Counted from the first letter of the stretch, positions 8,736 to 17,494 are shown. The stretch: 34,924 nucleotides of DNA from an uncultured Saprospiraceae bacterium (GCA_937969415.1 CALBWK010000184.1:1-34924), one strand, 5' to 3'. Notes: generated by a model from the sequence alone, not told the origin. A program made the numbers and translations.

Positions 8736-8776
8736 AATAGAAGCGGGAGTCTGCAATAAAGGCTTCCCGCTTTTTT
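8736..8776. terminator. Bidirectional intrinsic terminator
   Basis: Stem AAGCGGGA (8741-8748) pairs with TCCCGCTT (8765-8772) around a 16-base loop. It is followed by a T run on the plus strand (8771-8776) and preceded by an A run (8732-8737), which gives a T run on the minus strand. It sits between the convergent orphan gene (ends 8704) and purine nucleoside phosphorylase (ends 8813), as expected for a shared terminator. Confidence 0.75.
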
Positions 8777-8812
8777 ACTGCACTTTATTGCTGGGTATGA
8801 TGATAAGCTTTT

Positions 8813-9631
8813 TTAAGAATTCAAGAGGGTGCTTATAATGGGCCCTAGCACCTTCCCACTCACCCTATCTGCAACCTCCACCACTTCCTCCAGTGTTGTC
8901 TCTGTCACCGCTTCAGGTGGATAACAGACATTGGTGACGACAGAGAGGACAGCCGTCTGGATGCCACAATGATTGGCAATGATAACTTCAGGGACGGTAG
9001 ACATGCCCACAAGATCACCACCTATAATATTGAGATACTTGTACTCTGCAGGTGTCTCCAGACTTGGCCCTTGGAAGCCAACGTAGACCCCTTCCTTCAG
9101 TTGGTGACTCAGCGAATGCTTAGCTGCCTTTTGTATTTCCGCTCTTAGCTCCTGAGGATAAGCCTGACTCATATCCGGAAATCTGATACCAAACCGCTCA
9201 TCATTAGCTCCTCTCAGGGGATGCTCCGGAAACAGATTGATATGATCTCTGACCAGTACGACTTCGCCTGCCTCGTAGTTAGGATTGAGCCCACCCGCTG
9301 CATTGGTCATCAGCAACTTGGTGATACCGAGCAGCTTGAGGATGCGGATAGGAAAGGTCACTTCTTGCATAGAGTAGCCTTCGTAGTAGTGCAGTCTACC
9401 GTTGAGGATCAAGATAGAGCGATTGCCGACCCTTGCTGAGATCCACTCACCTTTGAGATAAGTTGCAGCCACCAGGTGGGGGACTGCACTAAACGGAATT
9501 CGCTTTTGGATATCCATATTATCCAGCAAGCGCTCACCACCTGAACCAATAATAAGGGCTATATCGTGGTCTTTTTGGAATTGGTCTTTTAGGAAATGGG
9601 CGGCACTCTCAGCGGCATTATAATAATCCAT
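8813..9631 (-). CDS. punA: Purine nucleoside phosphorylase
   Basis: The enzyme cleaves purine (deoxy)nucleosides with phosphate to free base and (deoxy)ribose-1-phosphate, for cytoplasmic purine salvage. Motifs of the trimeric PNP family are in order: a phosphate-binding Gly-rich loop (IIGSGG), NGRLHYYEGY, TNAAGGLN, FQGPSLETPAEY, GMSTVPEV and VTNVCYPPE near the C-terminus. From the ATG at 9631 it has 272 residues, the usual family length, and the Gly loop falls at ~27-32 as expected. A TTG at 9673 would add 14 residues and has a GGAGGA immediately upstream, so I cannot exclude it. The Gly loop reads GSGGERL rather than the common GSGLG. It is divergent from rimP. Confidence 0.9.
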   Translation of the reverse strand: MDYYNAAESAAHFLKDQFQKDHDIALIIGSGGERLLDNMDIQKRIPFSAVPHLVAATYLKGEWISARVGNRSILILNGRLHYYEGYSMQEVTFPIRILKLLGITKLLMTNAAGGLNPNYEAGEVVLVRDHINLFPEHPLRGANDERFGIRFPDMSQAYPQELRAEIQKAAKHSLSHQLKEGVYVGFQGPSLETPAEYKYLNIIGGDLVGMSTVPEVIIANHCGIQTAVLSVVTNVCYPPEAVTETTLEEVVEVADRVSGKVLGPIISTLLNS

Positions 9632-9698
9632 AGGGCTAAGGTAGTGGTCTAGTGGGTCTTTTCGAGACTCCAATCCTCCACTTATGGTATAAAAAACC

Positions 9699-9706
9699 TA
9701 TATTTG
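9699..9706 (+). promoter_or_regulatory. Candidate -7 promoter box for the rimP operon
   Basis: TATATTTG followed by C matches the Bacteroidota -7 consensus TAnnTTTG exactly. It would place the RNA start near 9712, about 65 bases before the rimP ATG and just ahead of the hairpin at 9726-9750. No clear -33 TTTG is seen at the usual distance, which lowers confidence. Confidence 0.4.
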
Positions 9707-9725
9707 CAGCAGATTATGATTATAG

Positions 9726-9750
9726 GAGGGAGCAGATGTTCCCTCTTTTT
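9726..9750 (+). promoter_or_regulatory. Terminator-like hairpin in the rimP-nusA-infB leader
   Basis: GAGGGA (9726-9731) pairs with TCCCTC (9740-9745) around an 8-base loop and is followed directly by five T (9746-9750). It lies upstream of rimP and downstream of its probable promoter. The upstream gene is divergent, so no plus-strand gene there needs terminating. This arrangement suggests transcription attenuation of the operon, possibly sensing NusA or translation. The attenuation role is inference; the hairpin and T tract are seen directly. Confidence 0.45.
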
Positions 9751-9778
9751 AATTTGGGTCAGGTTTAAGTCACGCGAG

Positions 9779-10261
9779 ATGTCAGAGACAGGATTACACG
9801 CAGCAATTACAAAAATCGCTAAAGAGCGCTTTAAAGAGGAGGATCTCAGCGATTGCTTTCTGCTCAGTATCGAGCAAAATGCTAAGAAACTAGAGGTCTA
9901 TGTAGATAGTGATGATGGGGTCAAGTTTTGGCAATGTCAGAAGCTGAGCCGTGCTATCGAGGAGTATCTCGACGAAAGCCAGGCCCTCGGAGAGGATTAC
10001 ACCTTGGAGGTCTCCTCACCAGGCATCGATAAGCCCTTGCAGCTCCAGCGACAGTATCCTAGAAACATAGGCAGAGAGCTGGAAGTTACTCTTAAGGAAG
10101 AGGAGGCAATGGTGACAGGAAAGCTGCTAGAAGTTGACGAAGAGGGCATCCTCATCAAAGCTAAAGGCGCCAAGAAGGGACAGTTTAAGGAGAAGAGAAT
10201 AGCTTTTAGTGATATCATCGCCACTAGGGTGCTGGTATCTTTTAAGAAGAAGAAAAAATAG
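9779..10261 (+). CDS. rimP: Ribosome maturation factor RimP
   Basis: RimP helps assemble the 30S subunit in the cytoplasm. The 160-residue protein shows the family signature LEVSSPGIDKPL at ~76-87 in the N-terminal alpha/beta domain, preceded by the strand KKLEVYVDSDDGVKFWQCQKLS. A C-terminal SH3-like domain follows and ends in a lysine tail. I chose ATG 9779 because family members start just before the first helix (HAAITKIAKERF). A longer frame from a TTG at 9704 would overlap the probable promoter and leader hairpin. It is the first gene of the rimP-nusA-infB operon; nusA follows after 77 bases. Confidence 0.93.
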   Translation: MSETGLHAAITKIAKERFKEEDLSDCFLLSIEQNAKKLEVYVDSDDGVKFWQCQKLSRAIEEYLDESQALGEDYTLEVSSPGIDKPLQLQRQYPRNIGRELEVTLKEEEAMVTGKLLEVDEEGILIKAKGAKKGQFKEKRIAFSDIIATRVLVSFKKKKK

Positions 10262-10338
10262 ATGTGTATCAGATGTGGTATGCAGATAAATTAACATAAC
10301 GGACAAAATTTTATAACAGATGAAAAAGATGATTTAAG

Positions 10339-11577
10339 ATGAATCTTGTTGAATCATTTTCAGAGTTTAAAGCGGGTAAGAACATTGATCGGCCCACTAT
10401 GGTCAGAGTACTGGAGGATGTCTTCAGAACCTTGATCAAGAAGAAATACGGATCTGATGACAATTTTGATGTCATAGTCAATGACCAGAATGGTGACCTT
10501 GAGATGTGGAGAGTGCGGGACATCGTCCCAGACGGAGAGGTGACCGATGAGATGAGTCAGATATCTAGTTCAGAGGCATTATCGATAGATGATGACTATG
10601 AGATAGGTGATGAGTGCTATGAGCAGTTAGGATTAGAGGATTTTGGCAGAAGAGCCATCCTTGCGGCGAGACAGACCTTGATATCAAGGATTATGGAGCT
10701 GGAGAAGGACGAGATCTACAAGAGATACTCAGATCGTATAGGAGAACTTGTACTCGGAGAAGTAGCCCAAGTGCTTAAGAGAGAATTCCTCATCATCGAT
10801 GATGCCACAGGTAGTGAGATACTCCTGCCGAGGTCAGAGATGATCAGAGGAGATTTCCTCAGAAAGGGCGATATGATCAAAGGTGTTATCCGTAGAGTAG
10901 ATATGAAAAACAACAATCCTGTTGTCATCATGTCTAGAACGGATAGTCGATTCCTCGAGAAGTTGATGGAGCAAGAAGTTCCTGAGATAGAGGATGGCCT
11001 GATTACAATTAAGAAGATCGTCCGTATTCCGGGCGAAAGAGCCAAGGTAGCGGTAGAATCCTATGATGATAGGATAGATCCAGTAGGGGCTTGTGTAGGT
11101 ATGAAGGGATCTCGTATCCATGGTATCGTCAGGGAGCTAAAGAACGAAAACATCGACATCGTGAATTACACGAACAATGTTTCGCTCTTTATACAGAGAT
11201 CATTGACACCGGCTAAGGTGTCCAACATAGATTTGGACGTAGAGAAATTGACAGCCTCAGTTTTCTTAAAGCAAGACCAAGTATCTCTTGCAATAGGAAA
11301 AGGTGGTTCCAATATCAAGCTGGCCAGTAAGTTGACTGGCTATGAAATAGATGTTTATAGAGAAGATGACGAAATCGGCATGGAAGATGTCGATCTTGAC
11401 GAATTCTCTGATGAAATAGAAGAGTGGGTAATCGATGCCTTGAAGAATATCGGGTGTGATACAGCGAGAAGTGTTCTCGATCTTAGTCCAGAAGAATTAC
11501 TCAGAAGGACAGATCTAGAAGAGGAGACCATCACGGGTGTCATCAAAGTATTGGAGGCAGAGTTTGCCAATGATTAG
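10339..11577 (+). CDS. nusA: Transcription termination/antitermination factor NusA
   Basis: NusA binds RNA polymerase and nascent RNA to control pausing, termination and antitermination. The 412 residues show the N-terminal polymerase-binding domain (~1-125), an S1 domain (~135-200, with GELVLGEVAQVLKREF), KH1 with the Gly loop VGMKGSRIHG (~253-262) and KH2 with AIGKGGSNIKLASKL (~318-332). An acidic tail and a short helical C-terminal domain (~358-412) follow. The acidic repeats found at the end of E. coli NusA are absent, as is usual outside Proteobacteria. It sits between rimP and infB in the conserved order. Confidence 0.96.
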   Translation: MNLVESFSEFKAGKNIDRPTMVRVLEDVFRTLIKKKYGSDDNFDVIVNDQNGDLEMWRVRDIVPDGEVTDEMSQISSSEALSIDDDYEIGDECYEQLGLEDFGRRAILAARQTLISRIMELEKDEIYKRYSDRIGELVLGEVAQVLKREFLIIDDATGSEILLPRSEMIRGDFLRKGDMIKGVIRRVDMKNNNPVVIMSRTDSRFLEKLMEQEVPEIEDGLITIKKIVRIPGERAKVAVESYDDRIDPVGACVGMKGSRIHGIVRELKNENIDIVNYTNNVSLFIQRSLTPAKVSNIDLDVEKLTASVFLKQDQVSLAIGKGGSNIKLASKLTGYEIDVYREDDEIGMEDVDLDEFSDEIEEWVIDALKNIGCDTARSVLDLSPEELLRRTDLEEETITGVIKVLEAEFAND

Positions 11578-11624
11578 TGCAGCATGAGTTAACTAGAGAG
11601 ATTAATATTTAGCATACAGAATAA

Positions 11625-14372
11625 ATGGCAATACGCTTAATTAAAATAGCGAAAGAATTAAATGTTGGTACATCGACCATCGTGGAGTTCCTCACTGAAA
11701 GCGGGTTTGAAATAGAAAACAAACCTACCTCTAAAGTGACTGAGGAAATGCACAATGCGTTGCTCGTCAAGTTTAGTAATTCTATGGCGGTCAAGGAGAA
11801 AGCCGACAAGCTTGTTATAGGTACACGTCAGGAAGAGGTCAAAGCTGACCCACCTCCTGCACCTAAGGCCCCACCAGTGGTCATACCTGAGCCTACGCCA
11901 GAACCTGAGCCTACGCCAGAGCCAGAAGTGAAGGTAGAAGAGCCTACGCCAGAGGTTGTCGAGGAGCCTAAGAAAGAGGACGAAGTTATCAGAGCCGAAG
12001 TGCCAAAGCAAGAGCTAAAAGTAGTAGGCAAAATAGATCTCGAAGCAACTAAGCCTAAAAAACCGGCCCCTAAGCCAAAGCCTGCAAAAGCAGCTAAGCC
12101 TGAGGTAAAAGCCGAACCTAAAAAGGATGATGCTCCTATACCTGCAGAAAAAGTAGAAGAGGCTAAACCAGCTCCTGCTGCAGCAACGCCTAACAAGCCA
12201 GAAGAAGAACTCGTCAGAGCCAAGACGCCTCAGCTGAAAGGTCTTAAGATTCAGGGCAAGATAGATATGAAGAAATTTGACAAGCCGCCAGTGAAAAAAC
12301 CTGCGGCAGGTCAGAAAACTGATGGCGCTGCCAAGAGAAAAAGAACAAGAAAAAAAGTTACAGCCCAGTCGAGCTTCAAAAGAAATCAAAGAAGTGGTGC
12401 TGACGGCGGCGGAGGTCGCGGCGGCAAAAGACAACAAGATGAAGTCAAAGCAGTCTCTAAAAAAGAGATAGAAGACAAAATCAAAGCAACTATGGCCAGA
12501 ATCTCTGGTGGTGGTAGAAACAAGAGACAAAAGATACGTCGTAGTAATAGAGAAGAAAAGAGAGCAACAGCAGAAGCAAATGAAATTGCAAATGTTGAGA
12601 CAACACTAAAAGTCACAGAATTTATTTCTGCGTCTGAGTTGGCATCACTAATGAATGTCTCCGTTTCGGATATCATTCTCAAGTGTATGAATCTCGGTGT
12701 GATTATCTCCATCAATCAGCGTATGGATGCAGAGATTATCGAATTGGTGGCGAGTGAGTTTGGTCATGAAGTAGAATTTATCGGTGTCGATGCAGAAGAG
12801 GAAGAAGAGGAAGAAACAGTAGTAGATGATCCTAAAGACTTGGTCCATAGAGCACCGATAGTGACGGTTATGGGACACGTGGATCACGGTAAGACTTCAC
12901 TTCTAGATTATATTAGAAAAGCTAAGGTAGCTGAAGGCGAGGCAGGGGGAATCACCCAGCACGTCGGTGCCTACAGTGTGCCTGTAGGTAAACAGATGAT
13001 TACCTTCTTGGATACACCGGGTCACGAAGCCTTTACGGCGATGAGAGCCAGAGGAGCCAAGTTGACCGATATTGTAGTCGTTATTGTAGCGGCAGATGAT
13101 TTGATAATGCCTCAGACCAAAGAAGCAATAAGCCATGCCCAAGCAGCAGGTGTGCCTATCGTCTTTGCCATCAATAAAATAGATAAGGACGGTGCTGATC
13201 CTAACAGAATTAAGCAAGGACTTTCTGAAATGAATATCCTCGTAGAGGAGTGGGGTGGTAAATTCCAGTCTCAAGATATCTCTGCTAAAGCAGGAACCAA
13301 TATCGATCTCCTTCTAGAAAAGATAGTCTTAGAGGCGGAGATGCTAGAGCTCAAGGCCAATCCAAATAAGATGTCTGTAGGTACAGTAGTAGAGGCCTCT
13401 CTAGATAAAGGAAGAGGCTATGTCACCAAGTTACTCGTACAAGCAGGAACGCTTAAGGTCGGAGATCCTATCGTTGCAGGTGCTTACGCGGGTAAGATCA
13501 AGGCGATGTTTAACGATAAGGGTAAGAAAATTAAGGAAGCTGGTCCTTCAGTACCAGTCGCTGTACTCGGTCTCGATGGAGCACCCGCTGCTGGTGAGAA
13601 GTTTAAGGTGATGGAGAAGGAGCAAGAAGCTAAAGCCATCGCCACTAAGAGAAGTCAGATCCAAAGAGAACAGACCAACAGAGCAAGTCGTAGAATCAGT
13701 CTCGATGAGATCGGTCGTCGATTGGCACTAGGAACTTTTAAGGAGCTCAACCTTATTGTCAAGGGTGATGTGGATGGGTCTATCGAGGCACTTTCAGATT
13801 CATTGATCAAGTTGAGTCAAGAAACCGTCCAAGTAAATGTTATACACAAGGCCGTCGGTCAGATTGTTGAATCAGATGTCCTATTAGCATCTGCATCGGA
13901 TGCCATCGTTATCGGATTCCAAGTACGTCCATCAGGAGGTGCCAGAAATCTAGCAGAAAAAGAAGGCGTACAGATCAAAACATACTCGATTATCTATGAG
14001 GTTATCGATGAGATCAAGAAGGCCATAGAGGGTATGTTAGATACCATCAAGGAAGAGAGAATCTTGGGTAATATCGAAATCAAAGAAATATTCAAGATTT
14101 CTAAGATTGGTACTATCGCAGGGTGTCTGGTTTCTGATGGTAAGGTCACAAGAGATTCTAAGATCAAGCTTATACGAGAAGGTATCGTTGTGTATCCTAC
14201 CAAGCAAGGCGTCGTAGCAGAATTGGCTTCTCTCAAGCGATATAAGGATGATGTCAAAGAAGTAAGAGCCGGTATGGAGTGTGGTCTGAGTATCAAGAAC
14301 TATAATGACATCAAAGTTGGTGACATCATAGAGTCTTACGAGATTGTAGAGATTAAGAGAAAGCTTGAGTAA
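11625..14372 (+). CDS. infB: Translation initiation factor IF-2
   Basis: This GTPase brings initiator tRNA to the 30S subunit and promotes subunit joining. The 915-residue protein has an N-terminal IF2N-like domain (~1-50), a long low-complexity linker rich in Pro, Glu, Lys and Ala (~70-330), and the G domain: GHVDHGKT at 417-424, DTPGHEAF from 463 and NKID at 517-520. Domains II-IV, which bind fMet-tRNA, lie at the C-terminus. The linker contains repeated PEPTPEP and KPAPKPKP units, as in other Bacteroidota IF-2. It starts 47 bases after nusA and overlaps the next gene by 8 bases. Confidence 0.97.
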   Translation: MAIRLIKIAKELNVGTSTIVEFLTESGFEIENKPTSKVTEEMHNALLVKFSNSMAVKEKADKLVIGTRQEEVKADPPPAPKAPPVVIPEPTPEPEPTPEPEVKVEEPTPEVVEEPKKEDEVIRAEVPKQELKVVGKIDLEATKPKKPAPKPKPAKAAKPEVKAEPKKDDAPIPAEKVEEAKPAPAAATPNKPEEELVRAKTPQLKGLKIQGKIDMKKFDKPPVKKPAAGQKTDGAAKRKRTRKKVTAQSSFKRNQRSGADGGGGRGGKRQQDEVKAVSKKEIEDKIKATMARISGGGRNKRQKIRRSNREEKRATAEANEIANVETTLKVTEFISASELASLMNVSVSDIILKCMNLGVIISINQRMDAEIIELVASEFGHEVEFIGVDAEEEEEEETVVDDPKDLVHRAPIVTVMGHVDHGKTSLLDYIRKAKVAEGEAGGITQHVGAYSVPVGKQMITFLDTPGHEAFTAMRARGAKLTDIVVVIVAADDLIMPQTKEAISHAQAAGVPIVFAINKIDKDGADPNRIKQGLSEMNILVEEWGGKFQSQDISAKAGTNIDLLLEKIVLEAEMLELKANPNKMSVGTVVEASLDKGRGYVTKLLVQAGTLKVGDPIVAGAYAGKIKAMFNDKGKKIKEAGPSVPVAVLGLDGAPAAGEKFKVMEKEQEAKAIATKRSQIQREQTNRASRRISLDEIGRRLALGTFKELNLIVKGDVDGSIEALSDSLIKLSQETVQVNVIHKAVGQIVESDVLLASASDAIVIGFQVRPSGGARNLAEKEGVQIKTYSIIYEVIDEIKKAIEGMLDTIKEERILGNIEIKEIFKISKIGTIAGCLVSDGKVTRDSKIKLIREGIVVYPTKQGVVAELASLKRYKDDVKEVRAGMECGLSIKNYNDIKVGDIIESYEIVEIKRKLE

Positions 14373-15153
14373 AGAGTCCTCTCTACATTTCCAAAAAGAT
14401 AAGACGGCCCTCAAGAGATTTCTGAATAAGCAAGTCAAGCGTATTAACAAGCCTGACTTCATTCTCGATGATCCCATATCTATACCTAAAGCTTACACAC
14501 ATAAGCAAGACATAGAAATCACTGCTTTCTGGACCTCTATGTTAGCCTGGGGCCAGCGGGTGACTATCATTAATAAGTCCAAAGAGCTCTTCGCTTTGAT
14601 GGATAATGCGCCGCACGATTTCATATTAAATCATAAGGAGAAAGATCGAGCACGGTTTTCTCAGTTTAAGCATCGTACTTTTCAGTACATCGATACCCTC
14701 TATTTTTTGGACTTCTTGCAGCGGTATTATAAAGAGCACGACAGTTTGGAGGAGGCCTTTGTAGAGCATAAAGGGATGCGAGAAAATCTGTCGGCCTTTC
14801 ACGAGGGCTTCTTTGAGGCAGAGCATGCGCCGCAACGTACCCGCAAGCATATCGCAACACCTGCCCGCAAGTCCACTTGTAAGAGACTCAATATGTTTAT
14901 GCGTTGGATGGTGCGATCAGATGCTACAGGAGTTGACTTCGGAATATGGAAGCAACTTAAGCCAGCTCAGCTGATGATACCACTAGATGTGCACGTCGAG
15001 AGAGTCGCCCGTCAGCTTGGTCTACTGGCTCGAAAGCAACGAGACTGGACTGCTGTCGAAGAGTTAACTGATAATCTCAAACAACTTGATGCAAAAGATC
15101 CTGTCAAGTATGATTTTGCTTTGTTTGGTTTAGGCGTTACTGGAGCACTGTAA
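14365..15153 (+). CDS. TIGR02757 / DUF2400 family protein, HhH-GPD-like
   Basis: This 262-residue protein matches the TIGR02757 family as I know it: KPDFILDDPISIP near the N-terminus, EITAFWTSMLAWGQR (~51-65), a middle FKHRTF, then KSTCKRLNMFMRWMVR (~169-184) and PLDVHVERVARQLGL (~206-220), ending in KYDFALFGLGV. The last two motifs resemble the Lys/Asp pair of HhH-GPD DNA glycosylases (an Asp-x-His-x-x-Arg-Val segment), so a base-repair role is possible but unproven. The likely start is TTG at 14365, overlapping the infB stop by 8 bases; no ATG lies in frame before residue 59. It is probably cotranscribed with infB. Confidence 0.75.
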   Translation: MSKESSLHFQKDKTALKRFLNKQVKRINKPDFILDDPISIPKAYTHKQDIEITAFWTSMLAWGQRVTIINKSKELFALMDNAPHDFILNHKEKDRARFSQFKHRTFQYIDTLYFLDFLQRYYKEHDSLEEAFVEHKGMRENLSAFHEGFFEAEHAPQRTRKHIATPARKSTCKRLNMFMRWMVRSDATGVDFGIWKQLKPAQLMIPLDVHVERVARQLGLLARKQRDWTAVEELTDNLKQLDAKDPVKYDFALFGLGVTGAL

Positions 15154-15159
15154 TAAGAA

Positions 15160-15537
15160 CTATATAGATCTTACCTTAATCTCACTGATTTTACGGGATG
15201 ACCCTTGTTCTGCTATGTGGACAAAGATTCTAAGACCTTGATTCTGATCGTTGTACAGCTTAGTAATGATATAATCACTATCCTCTACTTCAGATGAGCC
15301 TTTATGATTCTTCTCTATGCGAGTAGGAACAAAAGTAGATAGTGTTTTTTCTATCCCTCTCAATACTGCATCGGCACCTTTGATACGTTGTCCATTATCT
15401 ACTTTGAGACGGGCATCTGAAGATAGTAAGAGACCAATTTGATCAAAATCTTGATTCTTCAGTAACTGTGCTACGTCTTGTCCCGATAAGGCAAATTGCC
15501 CCAAGAACAAAAAGGATAATATGATAAGTAATTTCAT
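15160..15537 (-). CDS. DUF4783 exported small protein
   Basis: This 125-residue protein has signal peptide MKLLIILSFLFLGQFALSG. The mature part is a small NTF2-like alpha/beta fold: a helix with VAQLLKNQDFDQIGLLLSSD, then GADAVLRGIEKTLSTFVPT, then strands ending in LRIFVHIAEQGSSRKISEIKV. This matches DUF4783, a Bacteroidota family of unknown function. It is convergent with the DUF2400 gene, with 6 bases between their stops. No catalytic residues can be proposed. Confidence 0.65.
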   Translation of the reverse strand: MKLLIILSFLFLGQFALSGQDVAQLLKNQDFDQIGLLLSSDARLKVDNGQRIKGADAVLRGIEKTLSTFVPTRIEKNHKGSSEVEDSDYIITKLYNDQNQGLRIFVHIAEQGSSRKISEIKVRSI

Positions 15538-15659
15538 AATTGTATGACCTTATACCTGAATAACGCAATCTCTACACCATAAGTTATGGTAATTCAGCTT
15601 TCAGTGAGTTGCAGTAGCTAAGAGATGGCTGTAATCGACCTATTTACTTGTCTTAAGGT

Positions 15660-15667
15660 TATTTTTG
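15660..15667 (+). promoter_or_regulatory. Candidate -7 promoter box for gpmI
   Basis: TATTTTTG matches the Bacteroidota -7 consensus TAnnTTTG. It lies 26 bases before the ATG at 15694, giving a ~20-base leader. It also argues against a start at 15625, which would lie upstream of the promoter. A good -33 TTTG at the expected spacing is not evident. Confidence 0.4.
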
Positions 15668-15693
15668 ACTATAAAATTTACAAGCATAATTAT

Positions 15694-17199
15694 ATGTCAA
15701 AGAAAGCAATGTTGGTCATTCTAGATGGCTGGGGTCATAATTCTGACCCTAAGGTGAGTGCACTTACAGCTGCTCACACACCCTTTATAGATAACCTCTA
15801 TAAGACTTATCCACATGCAGAGCTAGTTACTTTTGGTACTGAGGTGGGCTTGCCAGAAGGCCAGATGGGCAATTCTGAAGTTGGACATCTTAATATAGGA
15901 GCTGGTAGGGTCGTCTATCAAGAGCTGGCTAGAATCAACAAAGCTATTGCAGAGGGCACATTGGCTCAACATCCTGTAGTCCAAGCAACAATCGATAAAG
16001 CAAAAGCGGAGAGCAAACCAATTCACTTGATGGGACTTGTGTCTGATGGGGGAGTACATTCTCATATCTCTCATATTATAGCCTTGGCTAAGCTCTTTAC
16101 CTCTTCAGGTATTCAAGTACATCTACACGCCTTTATGGATGGTAGAGATACTGGTCCTCAGAATGGAAAAGCGTATCTAGAAACCTTGTTGGCAGGAGTA
16201 GATCAATCTTTGTGTTCTTTAGAAACAGTGATAGGCCGCTATTATGCTATGGATCGAGACAATCGCTGGGAGCGGATAGCTAAGGCCTATAATTTATTGA
16301 CCAAAGGGGTAGGTGAGGTCACCAGTGATGTCTTATCTGCAGTCCAGAGTTGTTACGACAAGGGGATTACCGATGAGTTTATGGAGCCGCTCAAGATAGG
16401 TGACAAAGAAAGTGGTCTGATTGGAGATGGAGCTATTGTCTGTTTTACCAATTTCAGAACCGATCGGCCAAGGCAACTCACACGGGTGTTGACACAAGAG
16501 GCTATAGAAGGGATGACACCACTGGACTTGCACTATGTTACGATGACTAGATATGACGAGACTTTTAAGAACATCTCTGTTATATATGAAAAAGAGGAAA
16601 TAAAAAGAGGACTAGGAGAGGTTGTGTCTGCGGCAGGCTTGAAGCAATTGCGTATAGCAGAGACAGAAAAGTATCCCCATGTCACGTTTTTCTTCTCTGG
16701 AGGTCAGGAAGCACCTTTGCCTGGCGAGGAGAGAATTGTAGTTGCATCGCCTAAGGTGGCTACTTATGATCTGCAACCAGAGATGAGTGCTTATAAGGTG
16801 ACATCTGAGGTTGTAGGGCATATTCAGAAATCCATCCCTGACTTAGTAATCCTCAATTATGCCAATGCAGACATGGTTGGCCATACGGGAATTTTTGATG
16901 CTGCAGTGCAAGCAGCGGAGGTACTGGATGCTTGTATGGAGGTTCTTGTCGGGTCGGCTTTAAGGGAAGGATATCAAATCCTAGTTATTGCAGATCATGG
17001 AAATTCTGATATAATGGTCAATAGTGATGGGTCTCCTCATACAGCCCACACAACCAATATGGTCCCAGTAATATTGATACAGAATGAGTTAGAAGCACAA
17101 CTTAATGATGGAAAGTTGGCTGATATAGCACCAACCTTATTAGAATTAATGGGCCTAGGACAGCCTAGTGAAATGTCTGGCACTAGTTTGTTAGGTTAA
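15694..17199 (+). CDS. gpmI: 2,3-bisphosphoglycerate-independent phosphoglycerate mutase
   Basis: It interconverts 3- and 2-phosphoglycerate in glycolysis and gluconeogenesis using two metal ions and a phosphoserine intermediate. The 501 residues are of normal family length. Motifs include the metal-binding DGWG (11-14), the catalytic serine in GQMGNSEVGHLN (Ser61), FMDGRDT, GRYYAMDRDNRWER, FTNFRTDRPRQLT, ANADMVGHTG and IADHGNSD. I chose ATG 15694 because the family starts just before the AMLVILDGWG strand. An upstream in-frame ATG at 15625 would add 23 non-conserved residues. The gene stands alone between the DUF4783 gene and a long intergenic region. Confidence 0.96.
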   Translation: MSKKAMLVILDGWGHNSDPKVSALTAAHTPFIDNLYKTYPHAELVTFGTEVGLPEGQMGNSEVGHLNIGAGRVVYQELARINKAIAEGTLAQHPVVQATIDKAKAESKPIHLMGLVSDGGVHSHISHIIALAKLFTSSGIQVHLHAFMDGRDTGPQNGKAYLETLLAGVDQSLCSLETVIGRYYAMDRDNRWERIAKAYNLLTKGVGEVTSDVLSAVQSCYDKGITDEFMEPLKIGDKESGLIGDGAIVCFTNFRTDRPRQLTRVLTQEAIEGMTPLDLHYVTMTRYDETFKNISVIYEKEEIKRGLGEVVSAAGLKQLRIAETEKYPHVTFFFSGGQEAPLPGEERIVVASPKVATYDLQPEMSAYKVTSEVVGHIQKSIPDLVILNYANADMVGHTGIFDAAVQAAEVLDACMEVLVGSALREGYQILVIADHGNSDIMVNSDGSPHTAHTTNMVPVILIQNELEAQLNDGKLADIAPTLLELMGLGQPSEMSGTSLLG

Positions 17200-17323
17200 A
17201 TTTTGAAAAAACAATTTTTACCAAATAAAATACTGACTAATAAGTGATATTAAATTTAATCAACAGAATTGTAGCCAAGTCTAAGAATATATACTATCTT
17301 AGAAGTAACTAAAATGATATGCT

Positions 17324-17407
17324 ATGAATATATTTCTCGGAATTTTAGCATTCTTCGCCCTTGCAACGATTGGAGTTTATATACTAAATCGAAACGTAGA
17401 AGCTTAA
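17324..17407 (+). CDS. Possible 27-residue membrane microprotein
   Basis: An ATG opens a 27-codon frame ending at TAA 17405-17407. The product, starting MNIFLGILAFFALATIGVYI, is one hydrophobic helix with a short polar end (LNRNVEA), a typical single-pass small membrane protein. An inverted repeat lies upstream at 17280-17303, and a terminator follows 57 bases after the stop. Such a frame can arise by chance in AT-rich DNA, so confidence is limited. Confidence 0.35.
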   Translation: MNIFLGILAFFALATIGVYILNRNVEA

Positions 17408-17463
17408 AACGCTTGCACCTAGCAAGGTGATAATGCGGTAAAAAACTAAAAATCTAACCCATT

Positions 17464-17494
17464 GAAAAGCTCAGTTTACTCTGGGCTTTTCTTT
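17464..17494 (+). terminator. Intrinsic terminator after the microORF
   Basis: GAAAAGCTCAG (17464-17474) pairs with CTGGGCTTTTC (17481-17491), an 11-bp stem with one T-G wobble and a 6-base loop, followed by TTT. It lies 265 bases beyond the gpmI stop, so it could end either the gpmI transcript or a separate short transcript. The A-rich left arm makes it usable in both directions. Confidence 0.7.

Noticed and set aside
9704-9778. N-terminal extension of rimP from a TTG start
   Set aside because: It would overlap the probable promoter and the leader hairpin, and it adds residues not found in RimP. The ATG at 9779 gives the normal length.
11880-12180. Direct repeats in DNA (GAGCCTACGCCAGA units)
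   Set aside because: They encode the Pro-Glu-Thr repeats of the IF-2 linker and are explained by the protein, not by a mobile or CRISPR repeat.
11828-12530. Long minus-strand frames opposite the IF-2 linker
   Set aside because: They are Ser/Gly/Ala- or Phe/Arg-rich mirror images of the Pro/Glu/Lys repeats, with no domain features. They arise from codon bias of infB.
15625-15693. Upstream ATG for gpmI
   Set aside because: It precedes the exact -7 box at 15660-15667 and adds 23 residues before the conserved first strand.
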